A DNA stretch of 64,000 bases from Pseudorhodobacter sp. PARRP1 (GTDB lineage: Bacteria > Pseudomonadota > Alphaproteobacteria > Rhodobacterales > Rhodobacteraceae). Positions 34,933-43,823 of this stretch are shown here, piece by piece (positions within the stretch are counted from its first letter, which is position 1; the number at the start of each line of letters is the position of its first letter). Made by a program: the position numbers and the translations under genes. Location: assembly GCA_002256245.1 (NCBI GenBank), contig NKIU01000001.1:548232-612231 (forward strand), read 5' to 3'. The notes below the pieces were generated by a model. That model was not told the DNA's origin, searched no databases, and worked only from the letters and a program-made list of their open reading frames with translations.

Positions 34933-36783
34933 CTAGACAGCGGGCGGCAGAGTATATGCCGCGACCGCCCCCAAGCCGCGCAACTCGATTTCGCCCATGC
35001 TTTGCCACGGCAACCCCGGCAGCGCGGCGTGCAGCGCAGGCCCGGCCAGCAGCGTGACGCCAAGGCCCTTGCCTGCCTGCTCCAGCCGGGCTGCGATGTT
35101 CATCGCGCGGCCATGGGCGGTGTAATCCAGCTTTTCGCCCGCCCCCACATCGCCCACGACCAGCACGCCGCATTCCATCCCGACACGGGTGATGCCAAGG
35201 CCCTGGTTCTGCGGCTCGGCTGCAAATTTGATGCCATAGGCTTGCAGCGCCAGCCCCGTTTGCACCGCATGGGCCCGGTGATCTGGCAGATCGAAGGGCG
35301 CGTTGAACAGCACATGCGCGGCGTCACCGACGAATTTTTCGACCATCCCACCATGGGCGTGGACGATCTGGGTCAGCCCCCCGAAATAGCGGTCAAGAAT
35401 GGCGATCAGATCGGTGGGGGCAAGTGCGTCGGCATAGGGCGAAAAGCCGGCGATGTCGGTAAACAGCGCGGTGATCTCGCGCGCTTCACCGGGCAGGCGC
35501 GACAGCCCCGGCTGGGCGGCGATATGCGCGACGACAGCGGGGGAAAGGTGGCGCTCGAACCGCCGCCGCATGGCTTGGGCGTGGCGACGGGCGGCGAGCA
35601 TAGCGGCGGCGGTGGCGCTGACGCCCGTGACCAGCGCCAACAGCGCCGGGTTGACCGGATCAAGCGCAATCCCGGCGCGCAGCCATAGGGCGGTGGCAGC
35701 CACCGCCCAGATCAGCGGCAGCGCCAGTGTAGCGCTCAGCGCCGTGGTGGCAGAGCCGGTCGCCGCCATCCAAAGCGCCAGCGTGGCCATTGCCAGTGCG
35801 GCTGCAATCTCGGCCCAACCGGCCCAGGTGGGGCGCAGCAGCAGGCGGTGCGACAGCATGGTTTCAATCGCATCCGCCTGTATCTGCACCGAGGGCGCAA
35901 GCGGGGTCAGCGCCGTCGGGCGCAGGGAAGCCGCCTGCGGCGCGCTGAGACCAAGCAAAACGATTTTTGGGGAAAAATCGTGGTCTTGGGACAGGGCTTC
36001 CGCCAGATTGAGCGTCCGGTCGCGCCACCGCGCAGGATCGCTCGGGCGGATGCGCAGATCGGCGTCCGGCCCCAGCGGCAGCGCGATATCGCCCAGCATC
36101 AACCGCCCCTGCCCGATCCGCAGGGTGCTGGCCCCCTGCGCCAGCCGCACCACTTCGGCGGCAAAACCGGGGGCGGTCTGATCTGCCAGCACCAGCAGCG
36201 GCACCCGGCGCACTCTGCCCTGCGCCTCGCCACGCAGAGCGCTGACGCCAAGGCCCTTGGCGGTCAGGCGCGCGGTCTCTAGCCCCGGCGCGAACCACGG
36301 CTGCACCGGCACGGGCGGGCCAGCCGACAGCAAGGGGGCAAGTGCTGGCACCGGGCCGGGCTGATCCGACAGGGCTGCGGCCAGCACGGTTGGCACCCGC
36401 GACAGCGCGGCTTGCAGGGCGGCGTCACCATCGGGCAAGGCCGCAGCCCCCGGCAGATCGGCCAAGGCCACGGGGCCTGCCGGATCGGGGCCGGACAGCA
36501 CCAGATCAACCCCCAGCACAGCCGGGTTTTGCGCCGCAATCTGGTCAATCACCCCGGCAAGCCGCGAGCGCGGCCATGGCCAGCGGCCCAGTTGCGCAAG
36601 GTCATCAGCGGCAATCTCGATCACCTGCACCTGACCTGACGGGGCTGCGGCAACCCACGCCAGCCCCGCATCCAGCGCGGCCTCGCGCAGATTGTGCGCG
36701 CGATCGGGCACCGCCAGCCCCACAGCGCCCGCAGCCAACAGGGCGGCAAAGCCTGCACGCAAGGCGGCGCGCTCAATCCGCAT
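34933..36783 (-). CDS. CHASE2-domain class III adenylate/guanylate cyclase
   Basis: This 616-residue membrane cyclase has an N-terminal helix, a periplasmic CHASE2 sensor (about 40-320; VDLVLSGPDP is typical), about three helices (about 330-405) and a cytoplasmic class III cyclase domain (about 435-605). The metal-binding aspartates are in FTDIAGFSPYAD and KFVGDAAHVLF, and MNIAARLE supplies the transition-state Asn and Arg. The position that is usually Asp in the substrate-specifying YTxxGDxVN motif is Arg559 here (YTAHGRAMN), so substrate and activity are uncertain. The ATG at 36781-36783 overlaps the crp-like gene by 11 nt, suggesting coupled expression and that the cyclase product could be the regulator's ligand. 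Confidence 0.88.
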   Translation of the reverse strand: MRIERAALRAGFAALLAAGAVGLAVPDRAHNLREAALDAGLAWVAAAPSGQVQVIEIAADDLAQLGRWPWPRSRLAGVIDQIAAQNPAVLGVDLVLSGPDPAGPVALADLPGAAALPDGDAALQAALSRVPTVLAAALSDQPGPVPALAPLLSAGPPVPVQPWFAPGLETARLTAKGLGVSALRGEAQGRVRRVPLLVLADQTAPGFAAEVVRLAQGASTLRIGQGRLMLGDIALPLGPDADLRIRPSDPARWRDRTLNLAEALSQDHDFSPKIVLLGLSAPQAASLRPTALTPLAPSVQIQADAIETMLSHRLLLRPTWAGWAEIAAALAMATLALWMAATGSATTALSATLALPLIWAVAATALWLRAGIALDPVNPALLALVTGVSATAAAMLAARRHAQAMRRRFERHLSPAVVAHIAAQPGLSRLPGEAREITALFTDIAGFSPYADALAPTDLIAILDRYFGGLTQIVHAHGGMVEKFVGDAAHVLFNAPFDLPDHRAHAVQTGLALQAYGIKFAAEPQNQGLGITRVGMECGVLVVGDVGAGEKLDYTAHGRAMNIAARLEQAGKGLGVTLLAGPALHAALPGLPWQSMGEIELRGLGAVAAYTLPPAV

Positions 36784-37486
36784 CGGGTTCGGCCAAGGCT
36801 TGCAGGGCGGGGATGTCGCAATCCCAGCCATCGCCGCCTTTGATCAACGCGCCCGCATCCGCCAAGGCCAGCAGCGCGCGGTTGACCTTGGGGCGGCTTG
36901 CGCCCAGCACGGTGGCGAGTTCGGTCTGGCTGATCTCTAGCCGCAGCGTGGCGCGGGGCGGCAGATCGTGGCCGTTCAACTGCCGCAAGGTGAACAGCAG
37001 AAACCGCGCCGCGCGGGCCTCCAGCGGGTATAGCGCGATGGATTCCAACTGCTCGGTCGTCTCGCGCAGGCGGCGGCTGAGGTAGCGCGCCACCCCCATC
37101 GTCAGCGCTGGATGCGCGCGCGCCAGCGCCTCATAGTCGCGGCGGGCCAACACATAGCCCGCAGTCTCCAGCACCGCCGTCGCATCTGCCGAGCGCGGGT
37201 CTTGATCAAACAGCGCCAATTCGCCCAAGGTATCGCCCGGTTCGGCATGGCGCAGCGTCAATTCGCGCCCGCCTTGGGTGATCAGCGACAACCGCACCCG
37301 GCCCGATTTCAGCGCCACCAGCCACTCGCCCGCATCACCACGCTGAAAGATCACGCTTCCCGCCGCCCAGCGCTGCAAGGTCGCCACAGCCGCCACATCT
37401 GCCAGCACCGCATCGGGCAGATCCTCGAAAAGCGGGAAAGACCGCCAGAAGCTGGGTTTTTCGCGTGGGGGCGGTGCAGCGCTCAT
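36773..37486 (-). CDS. Crp/Fnr-family transcriptional regulator
   Basis: This 237-residue regulator has a cyclic-nucleotide-binding fold (about 20-135) and a C-terminal winged helix-turn-helix (about 150-225) with ISQTELATVLGASRPKVNRALLALADAGAL as the recognition region. The phosphate-binding cassette position reads PGDTLGELALFDQDPRSADATAVLE, with Glu in GELALF and an Arg at PRSADA, which suits cAMP or cGMP binding. No Fnr-type cysteine cluster is present. The ATG at 37484-37486 has CGGAG about 6 nt upstream and is preferred over 37522. It overlaps the cyclase gene, an obvious sensor/effector pair, and is divergent from the RTX gene with an inverted repeat between them. Confidence 0.88.
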   Translation of the reverse strand: MSAAPPPREKPSFWRSFPLFEDLPDAVLADVAAVATLQRWAAGSVIFQRGDAGEWLVALKSGRVRLSLITQGGRELTLRHAEPGDTLGELALFDQDPRSADATAVLETAGYVLARRDYEALARAHPALTMGVARYLSRRLRETTEQLESIALYPLEARAARFLLFTLRQLNGHDLPPRATLRLEISQTELATVLGASRPKVNRALLALADAGALIKGGDGWDCDIPALQALAEPDAD

Positions 37487-37569
37487 CCGGGCTCCGAAAT
37501 TTTGCTCGGTAAATTTTGGCAAGCCTCACCTGCCCTGCGATTCCGCGCAAGGGCCAGCGCACAAATCCC

Positions 37570-37587
37570 CTGTTCCGCAGGGAACAG
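37570..37587. promoter_or_regulatory. Candidate Crp/Fnr-type operator in divergent intergenic region
   Basis: CTGTTCC-GCAG-GGAACAG is a perfect dyad with 4-nt spacing, the geometry of Fnr-class sites. It lies between the divergent crp-like (start 37486) and RTX (start 37665) genes. Assignment to this regulator is inference. Confidence 0.45.
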
Positions 37588-37664
37588 CCGCCCGCACCGC
37601 GCCGTGGCATTCAATCCCTACGACGGCAATCACGCCGCCTGCAACAGACATGATGGAGATTGAA

Positions 37665-39548
37665 ATGGCATCCCTTTTTGGCAAATCCGGCACCCTTGGC
37701 AATGATGCAGAAGTCACCGACGGCACCTTGGGCGTCTTGAACGATGTGATTTCCGGACTGACCGGCAACGACACTCTGTTTTCCTACGTCGGCGACGACA
37801 CCCTGTCGGGCGGCGAAGGCAATGACGTGCTGCACGACGAGGCCGTGTTGGGCGTGTCGGGCAATGACAACCTGAACGGCGATGATGGCAACGACACGCT
37901 GTTTGGCGGTTTGGGCAACGACACGCTGAACGGCGGCGCTGATACCGACACCGCCACCTACCAAAACTCCACCGCGGCGGTGGATGTCGATCTGAACCGC
38001 ACGACGCAGATCGGCGGCTTTGCGCAAGGCGACCGCTTGATCAGCATCGAAAACGTCAACGGGTCGGGCTTCAGCGACCGCCTGGTGGGCAACAGCCTGG
38101 CCAACAAGCTGCAAGGCCTGAACGGCAATGACGCGATCTTCGGCGGCATCGGCAATGACAGCCTGTATGGCGGCAATGGCCGTGACGCGCTGGATGGCGG
38201 CAACGACAATGACTACCTGGATGGCGGTGCCGAGAATGACCAACTGACCGGGGGTTCGGGCCATGACCAGATGTTTGGCGGCTCGGGTCGTGATCTGCTG
38301 AACGGCGGCAGCGGCAATGACCGGATGGATGGCGGCACCGACCATGACATCCTGAATGGCGACATCGGCAACGACAGCATCACCGGTGGCAGCGGCAATG
38401 ATGTGCTGACCGGGGGCCTCGACAACGACAGCCTTGACGGCGGCGACGGTGACGACCGGCTGGATGGCGGCGCGGGCAGCGATCTGGTGCATGGCGGGCT
38501 GGGCAACGATACCGTGATGGCCAGCACAGGCGACACGCTGTTTGGCGACAGCGGCACCGACACGCTGGATTTCACCAACATGTCCACGCCGGTTCAGTTG
38601 ATCGGCGGCAATAACCAGATCAACCTTGTGTCGGGCACTTTTGGCACCACCACCTTCTCGGGGTTCGAGAATGTGATCGGCACCAGCAACATCGACACCA
38701 TCACCGGCAATTCCTCGGCCAACCGGCTGGAGGGTATGGCGGGAAGCGACACCGTGCTTGGCGGCTTTGGCAATGACAGCGTGTTTGGCGGAGACGGCAA
38801 CGACAGCGTCGATGGCGGCTTTGACTCGGACCAAGTGTTTGGCGGCGCGGGCAATGATGTGGTTTCGGGTGGCAGCGGCACCGATACGGTGAGCGGCGAT
38901 GCAGGCGATGATGTGATGAGCGGCGGCTCGGGCAATGACCGGATGGATGGCGGCTCGGGCAATGACCAGATGCACGGCGATGCAGGCGACGATGTGATGA
39001 ACGGCGGCACGGGTAATGACGTGATGGCGGGCGACAGCGGCAACGATGTGATGACCGGCTTTCTGGGCAATGACACGCTGACGGGTGGCGACGGCAACGA
39101 CAGGCTTGACGGCAGCTTTGACAATGACCGTGTTGAAGGTGGTGCGGGGGCTGATGTGCTGAACGGCGGCACCGGTAACGACGTGCTGGTAGGCGATGCC
39201 GGGGCGGATGTGCTGACCGGGGGCAGCGGTGCGGATGTGTTCGTGTTCCGCGCCAGCACCGACTCGCTCAACCAGTTGGGCGGCGCGGATCTGATCACCG
39301 ACTTTGAGGTGGGGATCGACCGGTTCGACTTCAGCGGGCTGGACGCCGATGCCGCAACGGCTGGGGATCAGGCCTTCAGCCTTGTGCTGGGCGGCAACGC
39401 CGCAGGCACCATCCACGTCGAGCATTTCGGCGCCGGGGCCGATGCGATCACCCAGATCGCGGTCAACATGGATGCCGACGGCAACCCTGATCTGATCGTG
39501 CAACTGACCGGCAACGTGAACCTCGGCTTGGGCGATTTCCTGCTCTGA
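37665..39548 (+). CDS. RTX-repeat calcium-binding protein (type I secretion substrate)
   Basis: This 627-residue acidic protein consists almost wholly of glycine-rich RTX nonapeptides of the GGxGNDxLx type, in several blocks separated by beta-rich inserts (TATYQNSTAAVDVDLNRTTQ; STPVQLIGGNNQINLVSG). The final 110 residues match the serralysin-type C-terminal domain: GADVFVFRASTDSLNQLG and LITDFEVGIDRFDFSGLDAD, ending with hydrophobic GDFLL, a typical uncleaved type I secretion signal. There is no enzymatic domain, so an adhesin, surface-layer or matrix role is likely. The start at 37665 has GGAG 8 nt upstream; an ATG at 37650 would add five residues. No T1SS transporter is in the window. The rightward terminator follows. 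Confidence 0.85.
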   Translation: MASLFGKSGTLGNDAEVTDGTLGVLNDVISGLTGNDTLFSYVGDDTLSGGEGNDVLHDEAVLGVSGNDNLNGDDGNDTLFGGLGNDTLNGGADTDTATYQNSTAAVDVDLNRTTQIGGFAQGDRLISIENVNGSGFSDRLVGNSLANKLQGLNGNDAIFGGIGNDSLYGGNGRDALDGGNDNDYLDGGAENDQLTGGSGHDQMFGGSGRDLLNGGSGNDRMDGGTDHDILNGDIGNDSITGGSGNDVLTGGLDNDSLDGGDGDDRLDGGAGSDLVHGGLGNDTVMASTGDTLFGDSGTDTLDFTNMSTPVQLIGGNNQINLVSGTFGTTTFSGFENVIGTSNIDTITGNSSANRLEGMAGSDTVLGGFGNDSVFGGDGNDSVDGGFDSDQVFGGAGNDVVSGGSGTDTVSGDAGDDVMSGGSGNDRMDGGSGNDQMHGDAGDDVMNGGTGNDVMAGDSGNDVMTGFLGNDTLTGGDGNDRLDGSFDNDRVEGGAGADVLNGGTGNDVLVGDAGADVLTGGSGADVFVFRASTDSLNQLGGADLITDFEVGIDRFDFSGLDADAATAGDQAFSLVLGGNAAGTIHVEHFGAGADAITQIAVNMDADGNPDLIVQLTGNVNLGLGDFLL

Positions 39549-39568
39549 CCTTTGTGAAAACCACCTGC

Positions 39569-39594
39569 AACGCCCCGGCTTGGTCCGGGGCGTT
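39569..39594. terminator. Bidirectional terminator between RTX gene and hpaH
   Basis: Perfect arms AACGCCCCGG (39569-39578) and CCGGGGCGTT (39585-39594) with a 6-nt loop lie between two convergent genes. Confidence 0.8.
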
Positions 39595-39608
39595 CGCGCT
39601 TTGTGGGG

Positions 39609-40415
39609 TCAGGCGAAGAAGCAGCCAACCGTGCCCAAGGGGCCAAAATCGGCCAGAATGGTATCGCCGTGCCGCGCCTCAACCGGGCGGATGAACGAGC
39701 CTGACAGCACGATCTGCCCGGCCTCAATCCGCTGGCCATATTGCCCCAGCCGGTTGGCAAGCCACGCCACGCCGCGCGCGGGTTGGTTCAGCACCCCCGC
39801 GCCAAGCCCGGTTTCCTCAACCTCGGCGTTGCGCATCACGATGGCCCCGGCCCAGCGCGGATCGAAGGCGTCGGGGCGCATCGCACGGCCCCCGGTCACG
39901 ATGCCCGCATTGGCGGCATTGTCGGAAATCGTGTCAACGATGGTGCGGGTTTTGCCCGATGCCGGATCAACGCGCAGGATGCGGGTGTCGAGGATTTCCA
40001 GCGCGGGGGTGATGTAATCGGTGGCGTTCAGCACATCCGCAACCGTCACCCCCGGCCCCTGCAGCGGGGCTTTCAGGATGAAGGCCAGTTCCGCCTCAAT
40101 CCTTGGCTGGATGAAGCGATCCGCCGGGATCGTCGCGCCATCCTCAAACGCCATATCATCCAGCAACACGCCGCTGTCCGGCGTGGTGATGTTCAGCGCG
40201 TATTGCATCGCTTTCGAGGTCAGCCCGATCTTCCAACCGATGGTGCGGCGCCCCTCGGCATGACGCTGCGCCACAAATGCCGCCTGCACCGCATAGGCGT
40301 CGTCCATCGTCATTTCAGGATGCGCAATCGACAACAGCCCGCATTGCACCCGGGTTTTCTCGGCCTGCACCAGACGGGCGGCAGCGGCGGCGATCTCGGC
40401 AGCGGTCAGCATCAT
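39609..40415 (-). CDS. hpaH: 2-oxo-hept-4-ene-1,7-dioate hydratase
   Basis: HpaH (268 residues) adds water to 2-oxohept-4-enedioate to give 4-hydroxy-2-oxoheptanedioate, the aldolase substrate in homoprotocatechuate breakdown. The hydratase/decarboxylase family signature is clear: GWKIGLTSKAMQ, FIQPRIEAELAFIL with the metal-binding Glu residues, ALEILDTRI and DTISDNAANAGIV. The length is standard. It is the last gene of a five-gene leftward operon and its start overlaps the hpaG stop by 4 nt. No hpaI aldolase follows; the RTX gene comes next, convergent. Confidence 0.92.
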   Translation of the reverse strand: MMLTAAEIAAAAARLVQAEKTRVQCGLLSIAHPEMTMDDAYAVQAAFVAQRHAEGRRTIGWKIGLTSKAMQYALNITTPDSGVLLDDMAFEDGATIPADRFIQPRIEAELAFILKAPLQGPGVTVADVLNATDYITPALEILDTRILRVDPASGKTRTIVDTISDNAANAGIVTGGRAMRPDAFDPRWAGAIVMRNAEVEETGLGAGVLNQPARGVAWLANRLGQYGQRIEAGQIVLSGSFIRPVEARHGDTILADFGPLGTVGCFFA

Positions 40416-41275
40416 AGCACCTCATCGGCGATGGTATTGGTCAGCGTGCCGATGCCTTCGGCCATAACCTCAACCACATCGCCGGGTTTCAGCCAGATCG
40501 GCGGATCAAACCGCGCGCCCGCCCCCGTGGGCGTGCCGCAGACAATCACATCGCCCGGCACAAGCGTGGTGAAGGTTGAGATATAGGCGATGATTTGGGC
40601 AAAGCCGAACATCATCCGACTGGTGCGATCCCGCTGGCGCACTTCACCATTCACCCGCGTTTCCAGTGCAATATCAGCCAGTTGCGACTCATCGGTGAAC
40701 GGCACGATCCACGGCCCGATGGCACCCGAGCGATCCCAATTCTTGCCTTGCGTGACGTTGAACTTGGCATGGCGCACCCAATCGCGGATGGTGCCTTCAT
40801 TGCACAGGGTCAGCGCCGCGATGTGGGCCAGCGCGGCGGCTTCGGCAATCCGCCGCCCGCCTTTGCCGATCACAATCGTCACCTCGCCCTCATAATCCAG
40901 TTGCACACTTTCCGGCGGGCGGATCAGCGGCTGGCCATGCCCGGTAAAGCTGCGCGCAAAGCGGGGGAACAATGACATATAGGGCGGGTTTTCCTGCCCG
41001 TCCTTATACTCGGCATTGCGGTCGGGGAAGTTGACCCCGACGCAGAGGATCTTTTCAGGCTGGGTGATCGGGATACTATAGGCAATATCCGCCACCGCAA
41101 AATCCGCAACCTGCCCCGCCGCCAGATCGCCGATCTGCGGCAAGGCCCCCTGCTCAATCACCGCGCGCAGGCTGGGCCAACGCGCGCCATGTCGGGCGGA
41201 AAGATCAATCACCCCGCCGTCGGTGACAGCCCCCCAAGCGGCGCGGCCCTGATGCGTAAAGCTGGCAAATTTCAT
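40412..41275 (-). CDS. hpaG: Fumarylacetoacetate hydrolase-family isomerase/decarboxylase (HpaG-like)
   Basis: This 287-residue FAH-family enzyme should act on 5-oxopent-3-ene-1,2,5-tricarboxylate (decarboxylation) and/or isomerise 2-hydroxyhepta-2,4-dienedioate. Motifs are LCVGVNFPDRNAEYKD, the metal-ligand stretch VQLDYEGEVTIVIGKGG and PGDVIVCGTPTGAGA. E. coli HpaG is a two-domain protein of about 430 residues, whereas this is one domain, so it may do only one step or both as a homodimer. The start MKFASFTHQG (41273-41275) begins the family homology; the upstream reading adds seven residues. It lies 10 nt after hpaD and overlaps hpaH. Confidence 0.85.
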   Translation of the reverse strand: MKFASFTHQGRAAWGAVTDGGVIDLSARHGARWPSLRAVIEQGALPQIGDLAAGQVADFAVADIAYSIPITQPEKILCVGVNFPDRNAEYKDGQENPPYMSLFPRFARSFTGHGQPLIRPPESVQLDYEGEVTIVIGKGGRRIAEAAALAHIAALTLCNEGTIRDWVRHAKFNVTQGKNWDRSGAIGPWIVPFTDESQLADIALETRVNGEVRQRDRTSRMMFGFAQIIAYISTFTTLVPGDVIVCGTPTGAGARFDPPIWLKPGDVVEVMAEGIGTLTNTIADEVL

Positions 41276-41285
41276 CCCTGCCCCC

Positions 41286-42266
41286 CTATGGCGCAATGAT
41301 CGGCTGCGCTGTCAGCACCGCATCGCGGATGCCGACATTGGCAAAGGCCGAGCCGTTTTCGAACCAGCTTTTAGGGGCAGCCGCCCCCCACAAAGTCTGG
41401 CGCTGCGGGTCTTTCAGATCCCAATGGATCGGCTCCAGATCGGGGTCAACCGTTTGATAATCCGAGCAATAAATCTCGGTCCGGTGGCCGTCTGGGTCAA
41501 GGATGTACAGGAAAAACGCGTTGGAAATGCCATGCCGCCCCGGCCCACGCTCGATATTGGCGACATAGCCGGTGGTGGCCATCAAATCCAAAAGGTCGAT
41601 GATGTTCAGCGGCGTCGGCACCCAGAACGCCAGATGATGCAGGCGCGGGCCACGGCCATTGGTGAACGCCATGTCATGCACGCCACCCTTGCGGTGCATC
41701 CACGCCGCCCACAGCTTTTTGCTGTCCGCATCCTCGGTGTATTCCGTCACCCGGAAACCGAAGGAGTTGTAGAACGCGACCGAGGCATCGACATCGGGCG
41801 AAAAGCAGTTGAAGTGATCAATCCGCAGCGGTTTGACGCCATGATACAGCGCATATTTCTGATGAATCGGGGCCAGGCGATCCATCTTGGCGTAAAACTC
41901 CAGCGGGATGCCATGCGGATCGGCGGTGCGCAAGGTGCGGCCCATAAACGGGCGCTCTACCCAAGCCACCGGCAGACCTTGGCCCGCAAAGAACGCGTAA
42001 GCGGCGTCCAGATCAGCCTCGGCGAACACCTTGAAGCCAAGCACATTGACGCAAGCCGCATCCGCCTTGCGCAGGATCACGCAATGATGGCCGCGTTCCT
42101 CCAGTGCCCGCAGATAGATCGCATCTGCATCCTCGTGGCTGACCTGCAAACCCAACAGATCAACATAAAACTTGCGGCTTGCGGCCAGATCTTTGACGGC
42201 CAGTTCAACGTGACTTAGCCGGATGACGTTGAACGCCGGATACAGCACGGGGCTGGGAACGGGCAT
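41286..42266 (-). CDS. hpaD: 3,4-dihydroxyphenylacetate 2,3-dioxygenase (VOC-type extradiol)
   Basis: This 326-residue ring-cleavage enzyme opens homoprotocatechuate to 5-carboxymethyl-2-hydroxymuconate semialdehyde. It is a two-domain vicinal-oxygen-chelate extradiol dioxygenase, with predicted metal ligands H~151 (RIDHFNCF), H~211 (LHHLAFW) and E~264 (RTEIYCSDY). This type is known from Brevibacterium and Arthrobacter HPCD; E. coli HpaD is an unrelated LigB-type enzyme. The C-terminus has WDLKDPQRQTLWGAAAPKSW, a family-typical lid region. Its position in the hpa operon supports the substrate. The spacing to hpaE is 30 nt. Confidence 0.92.
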   Translation of the reverse strand: MPVPSPVLYPAFNVIRLSHVELAVKDLAASRKFYVDLLGLQVSHEDADAIYLRALEERGHHCVILRKADAACVNVLGFKVFAEADLDAAYAFFAGQGLPVAWVERPFMGRTLRTADPHGIPLEFYAKMDRLAPIHQKYALYHGVKPLRIDHFNCFSPDVDASVAFYNSFGFRVTEYTEDADSKKLWAAWMHRKGGVHDMAFTNGRGPRLHHLAFWVPTPLNIIDLLDLMATTGYVANIERGPGRHGISNAFFLYILDPDGHRTEIYCSDYQTVDPDLEPIHWDLKDPQRQTLWGAAAPKSWFENGSAFANVGIRDAVLTAQPIIAP

Positions 42267-42296
42267 GGGCTTCCTCCCTGAAGCAATGATTATAGC

Positions 42297-43814
42297 TCAA
42301 CCGCCAAGTTTCGGTATGGCGTGAGCGGCCGTCGCAAAAGCGATGTTCTTGGTTTCCATGTAGAAATCGAACGACCATTGCGCGCCATCGCGCCCGATGC
42401 CCGAATTCTTCACGCCGCCAAAAGGCGCAGGCAGATGGCGGATGTTTTCCGAGTTCACCCAGATCATCCCGGCCTCAAGTGCTTCGGTAAACCGGAAGGC
42501 GCGGGTGACATCGGCGGTCCACAGATACCCGGTCAGCCCGTATTGCACGTCATTGGCAATCGCCAAAGCCTCGGCCTCGTCCTGAAACGGAATGGCCGTC
42601 AGCACCGGGCCAAAGATTTCCTCCTGCGCGATCCGCATCTGGTTATGCGCGCCGACAAACAGCGTCGGGCTGACGTAACAGCCACCCCCCGGCCCGGCGA
42701 ATTTCGCACCGCCTGCGGCCACCACAGCGCCTTCCGCACGGCCGATCTCGATATACTCCAACACCTTGGCTTCATGCACCGGATGGATCAGCGGGCCGAC
42801 GACCGTGGCCGGGTCAAGCGGATGGCCGACCACAATCCGCTTGGCCTTCTCGGCCACCAGTGCGGTGAAAGTGTCGTATATCGAAGCCTCCACCAGCAGG
42901 CGGCTGGACGAGGTACACCGCTCGCCGTTCAGCGAATAGATCATGAACACCGCCGCATCGGCGGCACGCTCCAGATCGGCGTCGGCGAACACGATCACCG
43001 GGTTCTTGCCGCCCAACTCGAAATGCACCCGCTTCAGCGTATCCGCGCCCTGCTTCATGATCATGCTGCCGGTGCGGGTTTCGCCGACAAAGCCAATCGC
43101 CTTGATGTCGGGATGCTCGGTCAGCGCGCGGCCCGCATCCTCGCCCAGACCATTCACCAGATTCCAAACCCCGGCAGGCAGGCCCGCGCTTTCGGCAATC
43201 TCCACCAGCAACCGCGCCGATAGTGGCGAAAACTCGGCCGGCTTATGCACCACGGTGCAGCCTGCCGCCAAGGCCGGCGCAATCTTCCAGGTTGAAAGCA
43301 TGAACGGCGTGTTCCACGGCGTGATGATCCCCACCGGACCAATCGGCGTGCGCGTGGTCATGTTGACCTGCCCCTTGGCGTGCAGCGTTTGCCCATCACG
43401 CGCTTGCGGTGCCAGATCGGCGAAATAGCGGAAATTCTCGGCCCCGCGCAGCGCGGCTTTCGCCATGAAGCGGATCGACTGCCCGGTATCCATCGCCTCG
43501 ACAAAGGCGATCTCTTCGGCCCGCGCTTCTATCGCGTCGGCGATGCGGTGCAACAGCGCGCGGCGCGCAGCCCCCTCCATCGCCCGCCACGCCGGAAACG
43601 CCGCCTTCGCCGCCGCCGCCGCCTGCGCCACATCCGCCGCCTTCCCCCGCGCCACCTGCGCCAAAGGCTTCAGATCGACCGGAGAAATGATTTCAAACGT
43701 GCCGCCATCTAACGCAGGCACCGCTTTGCCCGCGATATGGTTCAACACGCCGTCGCGGCGAAACCGCGCCAGATAGCCTTCCGCCTTGGCAAGATTGGTG
43801 TTCAGATCAGACAT
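42297..43814 (-). CDS. hpaE: 5-carboxymethyl-2-hydroxymuconate semialdehyde dehydrogenase
   Basis: HpaE (505 residues) oxidises the ring-cleavage aldehyde with NAD. The aldehyde dehydrogenase core is intact: NTPFMLSTWKIAPALAAGCTVVHKPAE, GFVGETRTGSMI, FELGGKNPVIVFADADLE with the general-base Glu, the catalytic Cys near 300 in NGERCTSSSRLLVE, and EEIFGPVLTAIPF. An N-terminal NHIAGKAVPALDGGTFEIISPV is HpaE-like. The gene starts 9 nt after hpaF. Substrate assignment rests on family resemblance plus the operon. Confidence 0.92.
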   Translation of the reverse strand: MSDLNTNLAKAEGYLARFRRDGVLNHIAGKAVPALDGGTFEIISPVDLKPLAQVARGKAADVAQAAAAAKAAFPAWRAMEGAARRALLHRIADAIEARAEEIAFVEAMDTGQSIRFMAKAALRGAENFRYFADLAPQARDGQTLHAKGQVNMTTRTPIGPVGIITPWNTPFMLSTWKIAPALAAGCTVVHKPAEFSPLSARLLVEIAESAGLPAGVWNLVNGLGEDAGRALTEHPDIKAIGFVGETRTGSMIMKQGADTLKRVHFELGGKNPVIVFADADLERAADAAVFMIYSLNGERCTSSSRLLVEASIYDTFTALVAEKAKRIVVGHPLDPATVVGPLIHPVHEAKVLEYIEIGRAEGAVVAAGGAKFAGPGGGCYVSPTLFVGAHNQMRIAQEEIFGPVLTAIPFQDEAEALAIANDVQYGLTGYLWTADVTRAFRFTEALEAGMIWVNSENIRHLPAPFGGVKNSGIGRDGAQWSFDFYMETKNIAFATAAHAIPKLGG

Positions 43815-43823
43815 ATCAGCCCC

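Noticed and set aside
37800-39240. Regularly spaced GGC-rich DNA repeats that could suggest a CRISPR array or tandem repeat locus
   Set aside because: The period is the 27-nt RTX nonapeptide, units are degenerate and in frame, and there are no unique spacers or cas genes.
37611-39503. A 630-codon minus-strand frame opposite the RTX gene, with repeated VIA/AAIHHVVA-like units
   Set aside because: The repetition is the mirror of the RTX nonapeptide codons. The plus-strand product has the correct calcium-binding repeats and secretion signal.
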